A DNA stretch of 64,000 nt, taken from contig NZ_BHWB01000001.1 of assembly GCF_003865075.1 (NCBI RefSeq), forward strand, positions 372,001 through 436,000, written 5' to 3'. Source of the DNA: Bacteroides faecalis. Its GTDB lineage: Bacteria; Bacteroidota; Bacteroidia; Bacteroidales; Bacteroidaceae. Positions within the stretch are counted from its first letter, which is position 1, and each line of letters opens with the position of its first letter. The notes under the pieces were generated by a model. The model had not been told where the DNA came from. It saw nothing but the letters and a program-made list of their open reading frames with translations, and did no database searches. A program made the position numbers and the translations under genes. Positions 35,262 through 43,811 of this stretch are shown here, piece after piece.

Positions 35262-36260
35262 TTAAATATTTTCATTAGCTGATGACATGATAGTGTGTAC
35301 CTCTTCAAAGATATGGAAAAGGTCCTCTTTTGTTTCTGCCCGTAGCATAGCAATGCGCGTATTGCGGAAATTCGGAATACCTTTGAATATAGGGCTGGCA
35401 GCCAGATGGCGGCGTACATGCAGGATACCTCTACGTTCATCCAGTAAGTTTACACTGTCAATAACTTCCTGGCTAAGTACTTCCATGCACCATTCAAAGC
35501 TGAGTGGAGGTAGCTCTTCTCCTGTCTTCAGGTAGTGTTTCATTTCTTTGAAGATCCAGGGGCGTCCGAAGCTGGCACGTCCGATCATGACTGCATCTAC
35601 TCCATAACGGTCAAAGCATTCTTTACAACGTTGAGGAGTGGTTACGTCTCCATTACCAATGATAGGAATATGCATTCTTGGGTTATTCTTGACTTCACCA
35701 ATTAAGGTCCAGTCTGCTTCTCCCGTATACATTTGTGCCCGGGTACGACCATGAATGGTCAATGCCGCAATACCACAATCTTGTAACTGCTCTGCCAGAT
35801 CAACAATAATCTTGTTGCTTGCATCCCAACCTAATCGAGTTTTTACAGTGACAGGTATCTTGACTGCATCTACTACGGCACGAGTAATCTCCAACATTTT
35901 GGGGATATTCTGCAACATACCTGCACCTGCTCCCTTTCCTGCTACTCTTTTCACCGGACATCCGAAGTTTATATCCAGAATATCCGGTTGTGCCTGCTCT
36001 ACGATTTTAGCAGCTTCAACCATCGTGTCCGTATCTTTACCGTATATCTGGATAGCAACAGGCCGTTCTTCGTCACTGATACTTAATTTCTGTGCGGTTT
36101 TGCTGACTGAACGAATGAGGGCGTCGCTGGATACAAACTCAGTGTATACCATGTCAGCACCAAACTTTTTGCACATTAGGCGAAAAGCAGGATCTGTAAC
36201 GTCCTCCATTGGGGCGAGCAGTATGGGATGTTTTCCCAGGTCTATGTGGCCTATTTTCAT
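35262..36260 (-). CDS. dusB: tRNA-dihydrouridine synthase (DusB type)
   Basis: The 332-aa flavoenzyme reduces uridine to dihydrouridine in tRNA. It has the FMN barrel motif LLAPMEDVTDPAFR, the catalytic Cys101 in NFGCPVKRV, KTRLGWD, TIHGRTRAQMY and GNGDV, all in family order. The length is normal. The hypothetical lipoprotein gene follows on the same strand. Confidence 0.94.
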   Translation of the reverse strand: MKIGHIDLGKHPILLAPMEDVTDPAFRLMCKKFGADMVYTEFVSSDALIRSVSKTAQKLSISDEERPVAIQIYGKDTDTMVEAAKIVEQAQPDILDINFGCPVKRVAGKGAGAGMLQNIPKMLEITRAVVDAVKIPVTVKTRLGWDASNKIIVDLAEQLQDCGIAALTIHGRTRAQMYTGEADWTLIGEVKNNPRMHIPIIGNGDVTTPQRCKECFDRYGVDAVMIGRASFGRPWIFKEMKHYLKTGEELPPLSFEWCMEVLSQEVIDSVNLLDERRGILHVRRHLAASPIFKGIPNFRNTRIAMLRAETKEDLFHIFEEVHTIMSSANENI

Positions 36261-36311
36261 GAATAAATTGAACTAATGATTATTTCACTGCAAAAATATG
36301 GAAAAAATACC

Positions 36312-36319
36312 TACTTTTG
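36312..36319 (+). promoter_or_regulatory. -7 element of the DUF2059 gene
   Basis: TACTTTTG fits TAnnTTTG. It lies after the in-frame ATG at 36298, so that ATG would be untranscribed. It therefore decides the start at 36352. Confidence 0.55.
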
Positions 36320-36351
36320 TATCTATTCATTCATTTAACAAATTTAGAATT

Positions 36352-36810
36352 ATGAGAAAAGGTCTGTTTTTAACAGCTGTAAGTATGATAATGCTTTTCG
36401 CTACTGTAACTTCGGCTTATGCACAAAGTGATAATAATAAAGAATATAGAGCAACGTTGGAGAAGATGATGAATCTTTCCGGTGCTTTGGAAGTTTCGAA
36501 AACGATGGTGCCGCAAATGGTAAGTATGATGAAACAATCTGCACCGGGTACAGCGGACGCTTTTTGGGATGATTTTGCTGCTAAATGGAAAACAAAGTTC
36601 GCTGATAGAATGGTAGAGCTTTATGTTCCTATTTATCAGAAATATCTGACTATAGATGATCTAAAAGATTTGATTGCATTTTATGAAACTCCAATTGGTA
36701 AGAAATTGGCAGAAGCTACTCCTAAGATGACTATAGAAGGAATGCAGTTGGGACAGAAGATTGGTATGGAAATGGCGACAGAACTTCAGCATGAGTTGAA
36801 GGCCCAGTAA
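36352..36810 (+). CDS. Secreted DUF2059 protein
   Basis: I start at ATG 36352 (MRKGLFLTAVSM) because it gives a signal peptide ending AYAQ and lies after the -7 box. The mature protein is all-helical: YRATLEKMMNLSGALEVSKTM, YQKYLTIDDLKDLIAFYETPIGKKLAEATP. The second segment is the DUF2059 signature found in periplasmic proteins of Gram-negative bacteria. The molecular role is unknown. Confidence 0.9.
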   Translation: MRKGLFLTAVSMIMLFATVTSAYAQSDNNKEYRATLEKMMNLSGALEVSKTMVPQMVSMMKQSAPGTADAFWDDFAAKWKTKFADRMVELYVPIYQKYLTIDDLKDLIAFYETPIGKKLAEATPKMTIEGMQLGQKIGMEMATELQHELKAQ

Positions 36811-36843
36811 GATAAATTAAGTCGTAGATACAGATAAACTTTG

Positions 36844-36851
36844 TACCTTTG
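36844..36851 (+). promoter_or_regulatory. -7 element of the U32 peptidase operon
   Basis: TACCTTTG fits TAnnTTTG and is 40 bp before ATG 36892. The longer reading frame starting at 36841 would overlap this promoter, which argues for the shorter start. Confidence 0.55.
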
Positions 36852-36891
36852 CACTTTCTTATCACATTTTAATGATTATCTGACAGTACTG

Positions 36892-38175
36892 ATGGATATT
36901 ACAGATTTTGAAATTATGGCCCCTGTTGGCTCACGTGAATCTTTGGCGGCCGCTCTTCAGGCAGGCACCGATTCCATATATTTTGGTATAGCAAACCTGA
37001 ATATGCGTGCCCGTTCGGCCAATACATTTACCATTGATGATTTGCGCGAGATTGCACAGACTTGTGACGCGCATGGAGTGAAGAGCTATCTGACTGTAAA
37101 TACGATTATTTACGATAACGATATCCCTTTAATGCGTACCATTGTGGATGCAGCAAAGGAAGCAGGAATTTCTGCAGTTATTGCTGCTGATGTGGCAGTG
37201 ATGAATTATGCTTATCAGATAGGACAAGAGGTACATCTTTCCACACAGTTGAATATCTCTAATGCGGAAGCATTGAAGTTTTATGCTCAATTTGCAGATG
37301 TAGTAGTTTTGGCTCGTGAATTGAATCTGGAACAGGTGGCCGAAATATACCGTCAGATTCGTGAAGAGAATATCTGTGGTCCGAGCGGCGAACAACTTCG
37401 TATTGAGATGTTCTGTCATGGTGCACTTTGTATGGCTGTTTCGGGTAAGTGTTACCTGTCATTGCATGAGATGAACCATTCGGCCAATCGCGGTGCTTGC
37501 ATGCAGGTATGCCGTCGTTCCTATACGGTTCGTGATAAAGAAACCGATGTAGAGCTGGATATTGATAATGAATATATCATGTCGCCGAAAGACTTGAAGA
37601 CGATTCACTTCATGAACAAGATGATGGATGCAGGCGTACGAGTGTTCAAGATAGAAGGGCGTGCTCGTGGTCCTGAATATGTGCGTACAGTTGTAGAATG
37701 CTATAAGGAAGCGATTAAGTCATACGTGGAAGGAACTTTTACCGATGAGAAAATTGCTGCTTGGGACGAACGGTTGAAGACAGTATTTAATCGTGGTTTT
37801 TGGGACGGTTACTATCTGGGACAGCGTTTAGGAGAGTGGACACGAAACTACGGTTCGGCTGCTACAGAGCGTAAAATCTATGTAGGTAAAGGAATCAAAT
37901 ATTTCTCTAATATCGGTGTCTCTGAATTTTTGGTGGAGGCTGCCGAAGTCAGTGTCGGTGATAAACTGTTGGTTACAGGTCCAACTACCGGTGCTCTGTT
38001 TATGACTTTGGATGAAGCACGTGTTGATCTGGAACCGGTGCAAACCGTAAAAAAGGGTGAACATTTCTCTATGAAGTCTGACCGTATACGTCCTAATGAC
38101 AAACTGTATAAGTTGGTATCGACCGAAGAACTGAAGAAATTTAAAGGGCTCGATATCGAACAGAAGAGAGGATAA
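36892..38175 (+). CDS. Peptidase U32 family protein (tRNA/rRNA hydroxylation type)
   Basis: The protein is about 427 aa from MDITDFEIMAPVGS, chosen because upstream codons overlap the promoter. Family motifs include APVGSRESLAAALQAGTDSIYFG, VHLSTQLNISN and the cysteine-bearing EMFCHGALCMAVSGKCYLS followed by NRGACMQVCRRSY. The four cysteines are those thought to bind an iron-sulfur cluster in U32 proteins. Members such as TrhP and RlhA are needed for tRNA or 23S rRNA hydroxylation. Which applies here is not clear. It heads an operon with a thioesterase and dprA. Confidence 0.92.
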   Translation: MDITDFEIMAPVGSRESLAAALQAGTDSIYFGIANLNMRARSANTFTIDDLREIAQTCDAHGVKSYLTVNTIIYDNDIPLMRTIVDAAKEAGISAVIAADVAVMNYAYQIGQEVHLSTQLNISNAEALKFYAQFADVVVLARELNLEQVAEIYRQIREENICGPSGEQLRIEMFCHGALCMAVSGKCYLSLHEMNHSANRGACMQVCRRSYTVRDKETDVELDIDNEYIMSPKDLKTIHFMNKMMDAGVRVFKIEGRARGPEYVRTVVECYKEAIKSYVEGTFTDEKIAAWDERLKTVFNRGFWDGYYLGQRLGEWTRNYGSAATERKIYVGKGIKYFSNIGVSEFLVEAAEVSVGDKLLVTGPTTGALFMTLDEARVDLEPVQTVKKGEHFSMKSDRIRPNDKLYKLVSTEELKKFKGLDIEQKRG

Positions 38176-38179
38176 AGTC

Positions 38180-38590
38180 ATGAATCAGTATATATATGAG
38201 TTGGAAATGAAGGTTCGCGACTATGAATGTGACCTTCAGGGCATTGTTAATAATGCCAATTATCAACACTATCTGGAACATACCCGTCATGAGTTTTTGA
38301 CTTCGGTAGGTGTTAGTTTCGCTGCTCTCCATGAACAGGGAGTCGATCCGGTAGTGGCACGTATCAATATGGCTTTCAAGACTCCATTGAAAAGTGGGGA
38401 TAAATTTATCTCGAAGCTATTTATGAAAAAGGAAGGTATCAAGTACGTATTCTATCAGGATATTTTCCGGAAAAGTGATAATAAAGTAGTAGTGAAATCC
38501 ACTGTTGAAACGGTATGTGTGGTAAACGGACGTTTGAGTGACAGCGAATTATTCGACAATGTCTTTGCACCATACCTAAATGACCGATAA
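38180..38590 (+). CDS. Acyl-CoA thioesterase (hotdog fold, 4HBT family)
   Basis: The 136-aa single-domain hotdog protein has the 4HBT signature VRDYECDLQGIVNNANYQHY, with the catalytic Asp in DLQGIVNN, and an RINMAFKTPLKSGDKF strand. It probably hydrolyses acyl-CoA or aryl-CoA esters. It starts 4 bp after the U32 stop, and its end overlaps dprA by 11 bp. Confidence 0.92.
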   Translation: MNQYIYELEMKVRDYECDLQGIVNNANYQHYLEHTRHEFLTSVGVSFAALHEQGVDPVVARINMAFKTPLKSGDKFISKLFMKKEGIKYVFYQDIFRKSDNKVVVKSTVETVCVVNGRLSDSELFDNVFAPYLNDR

Positions 38591-39701
38591 CGAAGAAGAA
38601 CAGATTTATAGCATTGCCTTGACTATGGTGCCCGGTATCGGGCATATAGGGGCAAAGCGTTTGATAGATGGCATGAAAAGTGCCACTGATGTATTTCGTT
38701 TCCGTAAAGACCTTCCCGATCGATTGCCGGATGTTAATGAACGTATCATAAAAGCCCTGGACTGCCCGCAAGTTATTGTACGTGCCGAACAAGAGCTGGA
38801 ATTTGTTCAAAAGAGCCGTATCCGTTGTCTGACGTTTACTGATGAAGACTATCCTTCCCGTCTTCGGGAATGTGAGGATGCTCCTATCGTTCTTTTCTTT
38901 AAAGGTAACGCTGATTTAAATTCGCTACATATTATAAATATGGTCGGTACGCGCAATGCTACTGAATATGGTACTCAAATTTGTACTACCTTTTTACGAG
39001 AATTGAAAGCTCTTTGTCCGGATGTATTGGTGGTTAGCGGACTGGCTTATGGAATTGACATTCATGCGCATCGGGAAGCTCTTGCAAATGAATTGTCTAC
39101 AGTCGGTGTTCTTGCTCATGGATTGGATCGTATTTATCCTTATGTACATCGAAAAACAGCTATTGACATGCTTGATAACGGAGGACTTCTGACTGAATTC
39201 CTCTCCGGGACAAATCCGGATCGTCATAATTTTGTGAGTCGTAACCGTATTGTTGCCGGAATGTGTGATGCTACTATTGTTATTGAGTCTGCAGAGAAAG
39301 GAGGTTCCTTAATCACAGCCGAACTTGCCGAGGGATATAACCGGGATTGTTTTGCTTTTCCGGGTCGTACCAGCGATGAGTACTCTAAGGGATGTAATCA
39401 GTTACTTCGTGATAATAAGGCTTCTCTGCTTCTTTCTGCCGAGGACTTGGTTAAAGCAATGGGCTGGAATAGTGATTCTTATTCAGTAAAAGTAGAAAGT
39501 GTTCAACGTAGTCTTTTCCTTGATTTATCCGTTGAAGAACAAAAGATAGTTGACCTTTTGGAAAAACAGGGTGATTTGCAGATCAATGCTTTAGTGGTAG
39601 GGACCGACATTCCTGTCCATAAGATGAGTGCCCTTCTTTTTGAGTTGGAGATGAAAGGAGTGATTCGTGTATTGGCTGGAGGGATGTATCAGTTATTGTA
39701 A
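38580..39701 (+). CDS. dprA: DNA processing protein DprA
   Basis: The 373-aa protein loads RecA on incoming single-stranded DNA. The Rossmann-like DprA domain shows INMVGTRNATEYG, VVSGLAYGIDIHAHR, FVSRNRIVAGMCDATIVIES and KGGSLITAELA. An N-terminal helix-hairpin-helix region (TMVPGIGHIGAKRLI) and a C-terminal winged helix (EEQKIVDLLEKQGDLQINAL) flank it. Length and order are normal. Confidence 0.96.
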   Translation: MTDNEEEQIYSIALTMVPGIGHIGAKRLIDGMKSATDVFRFRKDLPDRLPDVNERIIKALDCPQVIVRAEQELEFVQKSRIRCLTFTDEDYPSRLRECEDAPIVLFFKGNADLNSLHIINMVGTRNATEYGTQICTTFLRELKALCPDVLVVSGLAYGIDIHAHREALANELSTVGVLAHGLDRIYPYVHRKTAIDMLDNGGLLTEFLSGTNPDRHNFVSRNRIVAGMCDATIVIESAEKGGSLITAELAEGYNRDCFAFPGRTSDEYSKGCNQLLRDNKASLLLSAEDLVKAMGWNSDSYSVKVESVQRSLFLDLSVEEQKIVDLLEKQGDLQINALVVGTDIPVHKMSALLFELEMKGVIRVLAGGMYQLL

Positions 39702-39729
39702 CTTTAATTATTAACCTAATATATTCAAA

Positions 39730-40980
39730 ATGAAACGACTTTTTTTTGTATGTACCATAGCTATGTATATACTATCCGTTCAAACGATACAAGGACAGCG
39801 GGTAGTACCTGTACGAGGTGCACAGATGACACCTGCTCAGGGAATGCAAATGACTTTTGCAAAAACGGATGGTGTTGCTTTTCGTGAACTTTCTTTTTCA
39901 GAAGCCTTAAAAGTGGCTAAGGCAGAAAACAAACTACTTTTTGTCGATTGCTTCACTACGTGGTGTGGCCCTTGCCGGAAGTTGTCCAATGTTGTTTTTA
40001 AGGATTCTTTGGTAGCCGATTATTTCAATAGCCATTTCGTGAATCTGAAAATGGACATGGAGAAAGGTGAAGGGATAGAAATCAAAAAGAAATATGAGGT
40101 GCGAGGTTATCCTACTTTACTTTTCTTGAATTCAACAGGTGAAGTAGTATATCGGCTCTTAGGTGCTGACGAAGCTCCCGAGTTACTGAAAAAGGTGAAA
40201 CTGGGTGTTGAGTCCGGTGGATTATCGGGATTAAGAAAGCGTTATCAATCGGGTGAACGTGATTTAGATTTTGTCGGCGGATATATCAATGTTCTTGCTG
40301 CTGCTAACTGTGAAAAAGAAGCGGGGAAGGTAGCTACTGATTTCTTACAAGGAAAGGAACAAAAAATATTGGAAGATGAGTCTTACTTTTGGATCTTCTA
40401 TTATTATGTGCATGATATTGATTCTTCTGCATTTCTGTATGTCGTAAGTCATAAAAAAGAGATTGCTGACAAATTCCCTCGTCAGGCTGCTTCTCTTGAT
40501 CGTAGACTGCTTGAAGATTGGATTGATGGTTCATATACTTTTCTGAAAGTTGATGAATCAAAGCATTGTATCTTTGATGAGCAAGGATTGAATGCCTACG
40601 TTGCGCATATGAAACAAATGAATGTAGCGGAAGCTGACATGATAGGTGAGAGCTTGCGCCTTAAGAAAGATGCTATGATGAATCAATGGGATTCATTTGT
40701 AACACGTGGAGATAAACTACTTGCTTCAAATACGATTCTAGGGGATGAAGGACAGTTGTTGCAATGGGTTAAATGGCTCAATAAAGAATGTGGGGATCAG
40801 TCATTGCGTGAGAAAGCCGCTAAATGGTGTGATAAAGCTTGCGAAGATTTGATAAAGAGAAATGAGGAAATAAAAAAGAATTTGCCTCCCGGTGCGATTC
40901 CGGCTATTTCTATGGTAGACTATAAAGGACAATTGCTGCAAATAGCAGATAAATTAAGAAAGCCAATAGAGAAAAGTTGA
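39730..40980 (+). CDS. Secreted thioredoxin-fold protein
   Basis: The 416-aa protein has a signal peptide ending IQGQ. A thioredoxin domain at about residues 50-155 has the active site TTWCGPCRK (Cys79, Cys82) and the cis-Pro loop YEVRGYPTLLFLN. The last 250 residues are helical and not recognised (RKRYQSGERDLDFVGGYINV onwards). It likely acts as a periplasmic thiol oxidoreductase. The following gap carries a minus-strand sRNA candidate. Confidence 0.9.
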   Translation: MKRLFFVCTIAMYILSVQTIQGQRVVPVRGAQMTPAQGMQMTFAKTDGVAFRELSFSEALKVAKAENKLLFVDCFTTWCGPCRKLSNVVFKDSLVADYFNSHFVNLKMDMEKGEGIEIKKKYEVRGYPTLLFLNSTGEVVYRLLGADEAPELLKKVKLGVESGGLSGLRKRYQSGERDLDFVGGYINVLAAANCEKEAGKVATDFLQGKEQKILEDESYFWIFYYYVHDIDSSAFLYVVSHKKEIADKFPRQAASLDRRLLEDWIDGSYTFLKVDESKHCIFDEQGLNAYVAHMKQMNVAEADMIGESLRLKKDAMMNQWDSFVTRGDKLLASNTILGDEGQLLQWVKWLNKECGDQSLREKAAKWCDKACEDLIKRNEEIKKNLPPGAIPAISMVDYKGQLLQIADKLRKPIEKS

Positions 40981-40991
40981 TAGATTGGCAT

Positions 40992-41057
40992 AAAAAAAGG
41001 AGCAACGCTTTGCTCCAACCTTTGTTAACCTTAAATCTAATACTATGAAAAAAATCA
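40992..41057 (-). ncRNA. Candidate small RNA of about 66 nt with own promoter and terminator
   Basis: On the minus strand a well-matched promoter (TTTG-N20-TACATTTG, 41063-41094) is followed about 60 nt later by the hairpin GGAGCAA/TTGCTCC (40999-41016) and a T7 run (40992-40998). The RNA would start near 41057 and carry no sensible ORF. It is antisense to nothing annotated, in the gap after the thioredoxin-like gene. On the plus strand the same DNA holds a five-codon ATG frame (41044-41061), but I prefer the minus RNA because all its signals fit. Confidence 0.6.
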
Positions 41058-41062
41058 CATGA

Positions 41063-41094
41063 CAAATGTATGTCTTTATGACTATATCTCCAAA
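41063..41094 (-). promoter_or_regulatory. Promoter of the small RNA candidate
   Basis: On the minus strand TTTG (41091-41094), exactly 20 bp, and TACATTTG (41063-41070) match the Bacteroides -33 and -7 consensus. Confidence 0.7.
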
Positions 41095-41584
41095 TAAATT
41101 GTGCGTATTTGTTTCTCTTTTGATTTCTTTCACTGTTTTTCACTGTTAGCGTACACGAAAATAGGTTAGGTGAGTTTCCGTAATCAAAGAACCTATAAAA
41201 AATAGAGTTTGACAAATTGAAGTGGGGATTCCTTCATCGTCATATTTTTACATATTATTCTAGTAACCAAGCCATTGTGATATGTCATTTTTTTTCTTGG
41301 TTTTTGTGCAAATGAATGAGATACTTCATAATCAAAGAAGAAAGATTATGAGAACGAAATTCGTTCAATACGAAAATATCTCTGAAAAATATTGGGACTT
41401 TGTAGACTTTATGGTTACTTTTACTAAAATTTATTTTGTTACCAGTTTGACAGTATTAGAATAGGTGAATCTTATGATATCACCATGTCTTACCAATTGA
41501 TCTGAAAACGAGTATTTTGGGAGATGTGCTTCTATTGAAAGTTACAGAATTGAGAGTATCAAACTAAGTTAATCAGATAATAAT
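41095..41584. other. Intergenic region before the EEP-family gene
   Basis: I see no convincing gene. A 60-codon plus frame (41282-41464) has poor coding character: it starts MSFFFLVFVQ, with no domain and no promoter. It is left unannotated. The promoter of the EEP gene should lie towards the right end. Confidence 0.4.
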
Positions 41585-42442
41585 ATGAAAAATAGATTTA
41601 TGTGTTTTCAAGTAAGACTTGTGTTAGTCATCATCGTATGTTTGTTTCCTGTTTCACAACTGTTTGCACAAACCTTTCCGAAAACTAAGAATGCAATACG
41701 TATATTAACTTACAATACCCATTATTGCAAAGGAGCAACAGATCCCGGTGCAATTAATAAAGAAAATACAGAAAAATTAGCTCAGGTTATCAGAACGATG
41801 GATGCAGATATAGTTGCATTGCAGGAATTGGACAGTGCATCCGTACATAGGGGTTTCAGATATCTTTTGAAAGAAATCGCTGATGCGACCGGGGTTGAAT
41901 ATGTTCCGGTATATGGTAATGCCGCGTTATTTGATGGGGGAAGTATTGGTTGTGGGGTGTTGATTAAGAAAAATCTGCCGATACGTAAAAAAGAGATTAT
42001 TCATTTGCCGGGTGATGAGACGAGGGCTGCTGTCAAAGTAGAATTGAAAAACTTGATTTTTATTGGAACACATGCTGATTTGAATGACAAGATGCGCACC
42101 GAAGGTGCTCAAATAGTGTGTGATAACATAAAGGATGAAAACAAAATAGTCTTATTGGCCGGTGATCTGAATGATTCACATCGTTGGACTAATGGTGGAA
42201 TTGCATTTCCTGTATGGTTGGAAAGTTTTAGTGTTATAAGTGATGTTGTGGGCAATTCAATTCCCGGGAGAACTGATGATGGGGCGTTAATCGATTATAT
42301 TCTTTTGGCAAAGAATAAGAAAGCGCCTAAGGTAAAAGTTCTTCAAACTCATATATTACGTTCGCTGTCGGTTGATGGTAAAGAAATAGATACTGCAACA
42401 ATCTCAGACCATTATCCGGTTTTTGTAGATATTAAGTTTTAA
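41585..42442 (+). CDS. Secreted endonuclease/exonuclease/phosphatase family protein
   Basis: The 285-aa protein has a signal peptide ending LFAQ. The EEP fold residues are ILTYNTHYCKG (metal Asn), DIVALQELD (metal Glu), LLAGDLNDSHRW (Asp-x-Asn) and TISDHYPVFVDI (catalytic Asp-His). Secreted bacterial members are usually phosphodiesterases or phosphatases acting on nucleic acid, sphingomyelin or inositol phosphates. The substrate is unknown. The AP-superfamily gene follows 43 bp later, so the pair may work together on phosphate or phosphodiester compounds. Confidence 0.9.
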   Translation: MKNRFMCFQVRLVLVIIVCLFPVSQLFAQTFPKTKNAIRILTYNTHYCKGATDPGAINKENTEKLAQVIRTMDADIVALQELDSASVHRGFRYLLKEIADATGVEYVPVYGNAALFDGGSIGCGVLIKKNLPIRKKEIIHLPGDETRAAVKVELKNLIFIGTHADLNDKMRTEGAQIVCDNIKDENKIVLLAGDLNDSHRWTNGGIAFPVWLESFSVISDVVGNSIPGRTDDGALIDYILLAKNKKAPKVKVLQTHILRSLSVDGKEIDTATISDHYPVFVDIKF

Positions 42443-42485
42443 GTTTTTTTCCAATGAAATGTTTTAAGTAATTAATAGTACACTT

Positions 42486-43391
42486 ATGAAAATAAATTCT
42501 TTTCTGCTGATCTTATTATTTATATTAATGTCCTCTGTTACTTCTTCCAGCCAAGCTAAGGAGAAAGCAAAACATGTTATTTTTATTGGACTGGATGGTT
42601 GGGGGGCTTATAGTGTACCAAAAGCTGATATGCCTGTTGTAAAGCAGATGATGGCGGATGGATGTTATACGCTAAAGAAACGTACCGCACTTCCTTCTTC
42701 GAGTGCGATCAATTGGGCTTCAATGTTTATGGGAGCGGGCCCGGAGTTACATGGGTATACGCAATGGGGGTCCCGGACCCCGGAACTTCCTTCGCGTGTA
42801 GTGAACGAACATGGAATTTTTCCTACTATTTTTCAGTTATTGAGGGATGCTCGTCCGGAAGCGGAAATAGGTTGCCTATATGAGTGGGATGGGATTAAAT
42901 ATTTAGTAGATACACTGGCTTTGAACCATCATGCTTTATCACCTGACTATACAGAAAAACCGGAGGTCTTGTGCCGCATGGCAGAAAGTTATATCAAAGA
43001 AAAGAAACCTACATTACTTGCCGTTTGTTTTGATAATCCCGATCATGTAGGACATGGAGCGGGACACGATACACCTGCCTATTATGCTAAACTAAAAGAA
43101 TTGGATACATATATCGGCCGGATTGTCAGCGCTGTGGAAGAGGCTGGAATGCTGAAACAAACAATCTTTATTATAACCTCTGATCATGGTGGAATCAATA
43201 AGGGGCATGGTGGAATTACTATGCAAGAGATGGAAACTCCCTTTATTATTTCCGGTAAGAATATAAAATCGGGAGGTGAATTCTCGGAAAGCATGATGCA
43301 GTATGATGTTGCTTCCACTATTGCATCTATTTTCGGATTGAAACAACCGCAAGTATGGATTGGGCGACCGATGAAACAAGTGTTTAAGTAG
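42486..43391 (+). CDS. Alkaline-phosphatase superfamily phosphodiesterase
   Basis: The 301-aa protein has a signal peptide (to about residue 24). Metal-binding motifs of the nucleotide pyrophosphatase/phosphodiesterase branch are seen: FIGLDGWGAYS (first Asp), the nucleophile region LPSSSAINWASMF, CFDNPDHVGHGAGH (Asp, His) and ITSDHGGINKGHGG (Asp-His, His). It probably cleaves phosphodiester or pyrophosphate bonds in the periplasm. It is likely cotranscribed with the upstream EEP gene. Confidence 0.9.
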   Translation: MKINSFLLILLFILMSSVTSSSQAKEKAKHVIFIGLDGWGAYSVPKADMPVVKQMMADGCYTLKKRTALPSSSAINWASMFMGAGPELHGYTQWGSRTPELPSRVVNEHGIFPTIFQLLRDARPEAEIGCLYEWDGIKYLVDTLALNHHALSPDYTEKPEVLCRMAESYIKEKKPTLLAVCFDNPDHVGHGAGHDTPAYYAKLKELDTYIGRIVSAVEEAGMLKQTIFIITSDHGGINKGHGGITMQEMETPFIISGKNIKSGGEFSESMMQYDVASTIASIFGLKQPQVWIGRPMKQVFK

Positions 43392-43473
43392 TATATGCTA
43401 TTGGGGGCGGACTACTAAGCTGCATTTGTTTTCCAGTAATGAAATTCTTTTTTTGTAGTAATGGAAGTTTGTA

Positions 43474-43565
43474 CAAGACCCGGGTCTCAAACAGTTCGAC
43501 ACCCGGGTGTTGAACATGTCGAGACCCGGGTCTGAGCATGTATGACACCCGGGTGTCAAGCAAGG
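43474..43565. repeat. Tandem array, four 23-bp units with alternating CCCGGG palindromes
   Basis: Units begin at 43474, 43497, 43520 and 43543. Each contains CCCGGG at the same place. The flanks alternate: units 1 and 3 carry GACCCGGGTC and units 2 and 4 carry ACACCCGGGTGT. The second half of each unit is variable, often AACA-TGT. The array lies between the convergent AP-superfamily and DUF3863 genes. Confidence 0.9.
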
Positions 43566-43676
43566 TCCGGTTACTAACAAAAAGAGAGAGGAATATAGGG
43601 CAATTAAAATTGGGTAACTGTAAAATTTGGATTCGATGACATACATGCTCTAAGATAACGATTTTAGAATGAATAA

Positions 43677-43708
43677 AAAAGCCCGAGCTTGGGAAAGTTC
43701 GGACTTTT
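43677..43708. terminator. Bidirectional intrinsic terminator
   Basis: AAAAGCCCGAGCTT (43677-43690) pairs with AAGTTCGGACTTTT (43695-43708) through two G-T pairs, with a GGGA loop. A and T runs on both sides allow it to end both the AP-superfamily gene (plus) and the DUF3863 gene (minus). The 43392-43811 gap otherwise holds only the CCCGGG array. Confidence 0.8.
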
Positions 43709-43811
43709 ATAAAATTTAAAAGATAGCGCATTTTCAGACACCCTCTGACGGTTTATTGTACGCATTCGTGTAAGATAAATGTACGCTATTCAAACCATTT
43801 CATATTTATAT

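Noticed and set aside
36841..36891. Longer start of the U32 peptidase
   Set aside because: The extension overlaps the TACCTTTG -7 element and adds residues not typical of the family.
41044..41061. Five-codon leader peptide (MKKIT) on the plus strand
   Set aside because: No downstream attenuator or gene at a suitable distance, and the minus-strand promoter and terminator explain the same sequence better.
41282..41464. 60-codon ORF after the sRNA candidate
   Set aside because: It has no domain, no signal peptide of normal shape and no promoter box, and its composition is like the intergenic DNA.
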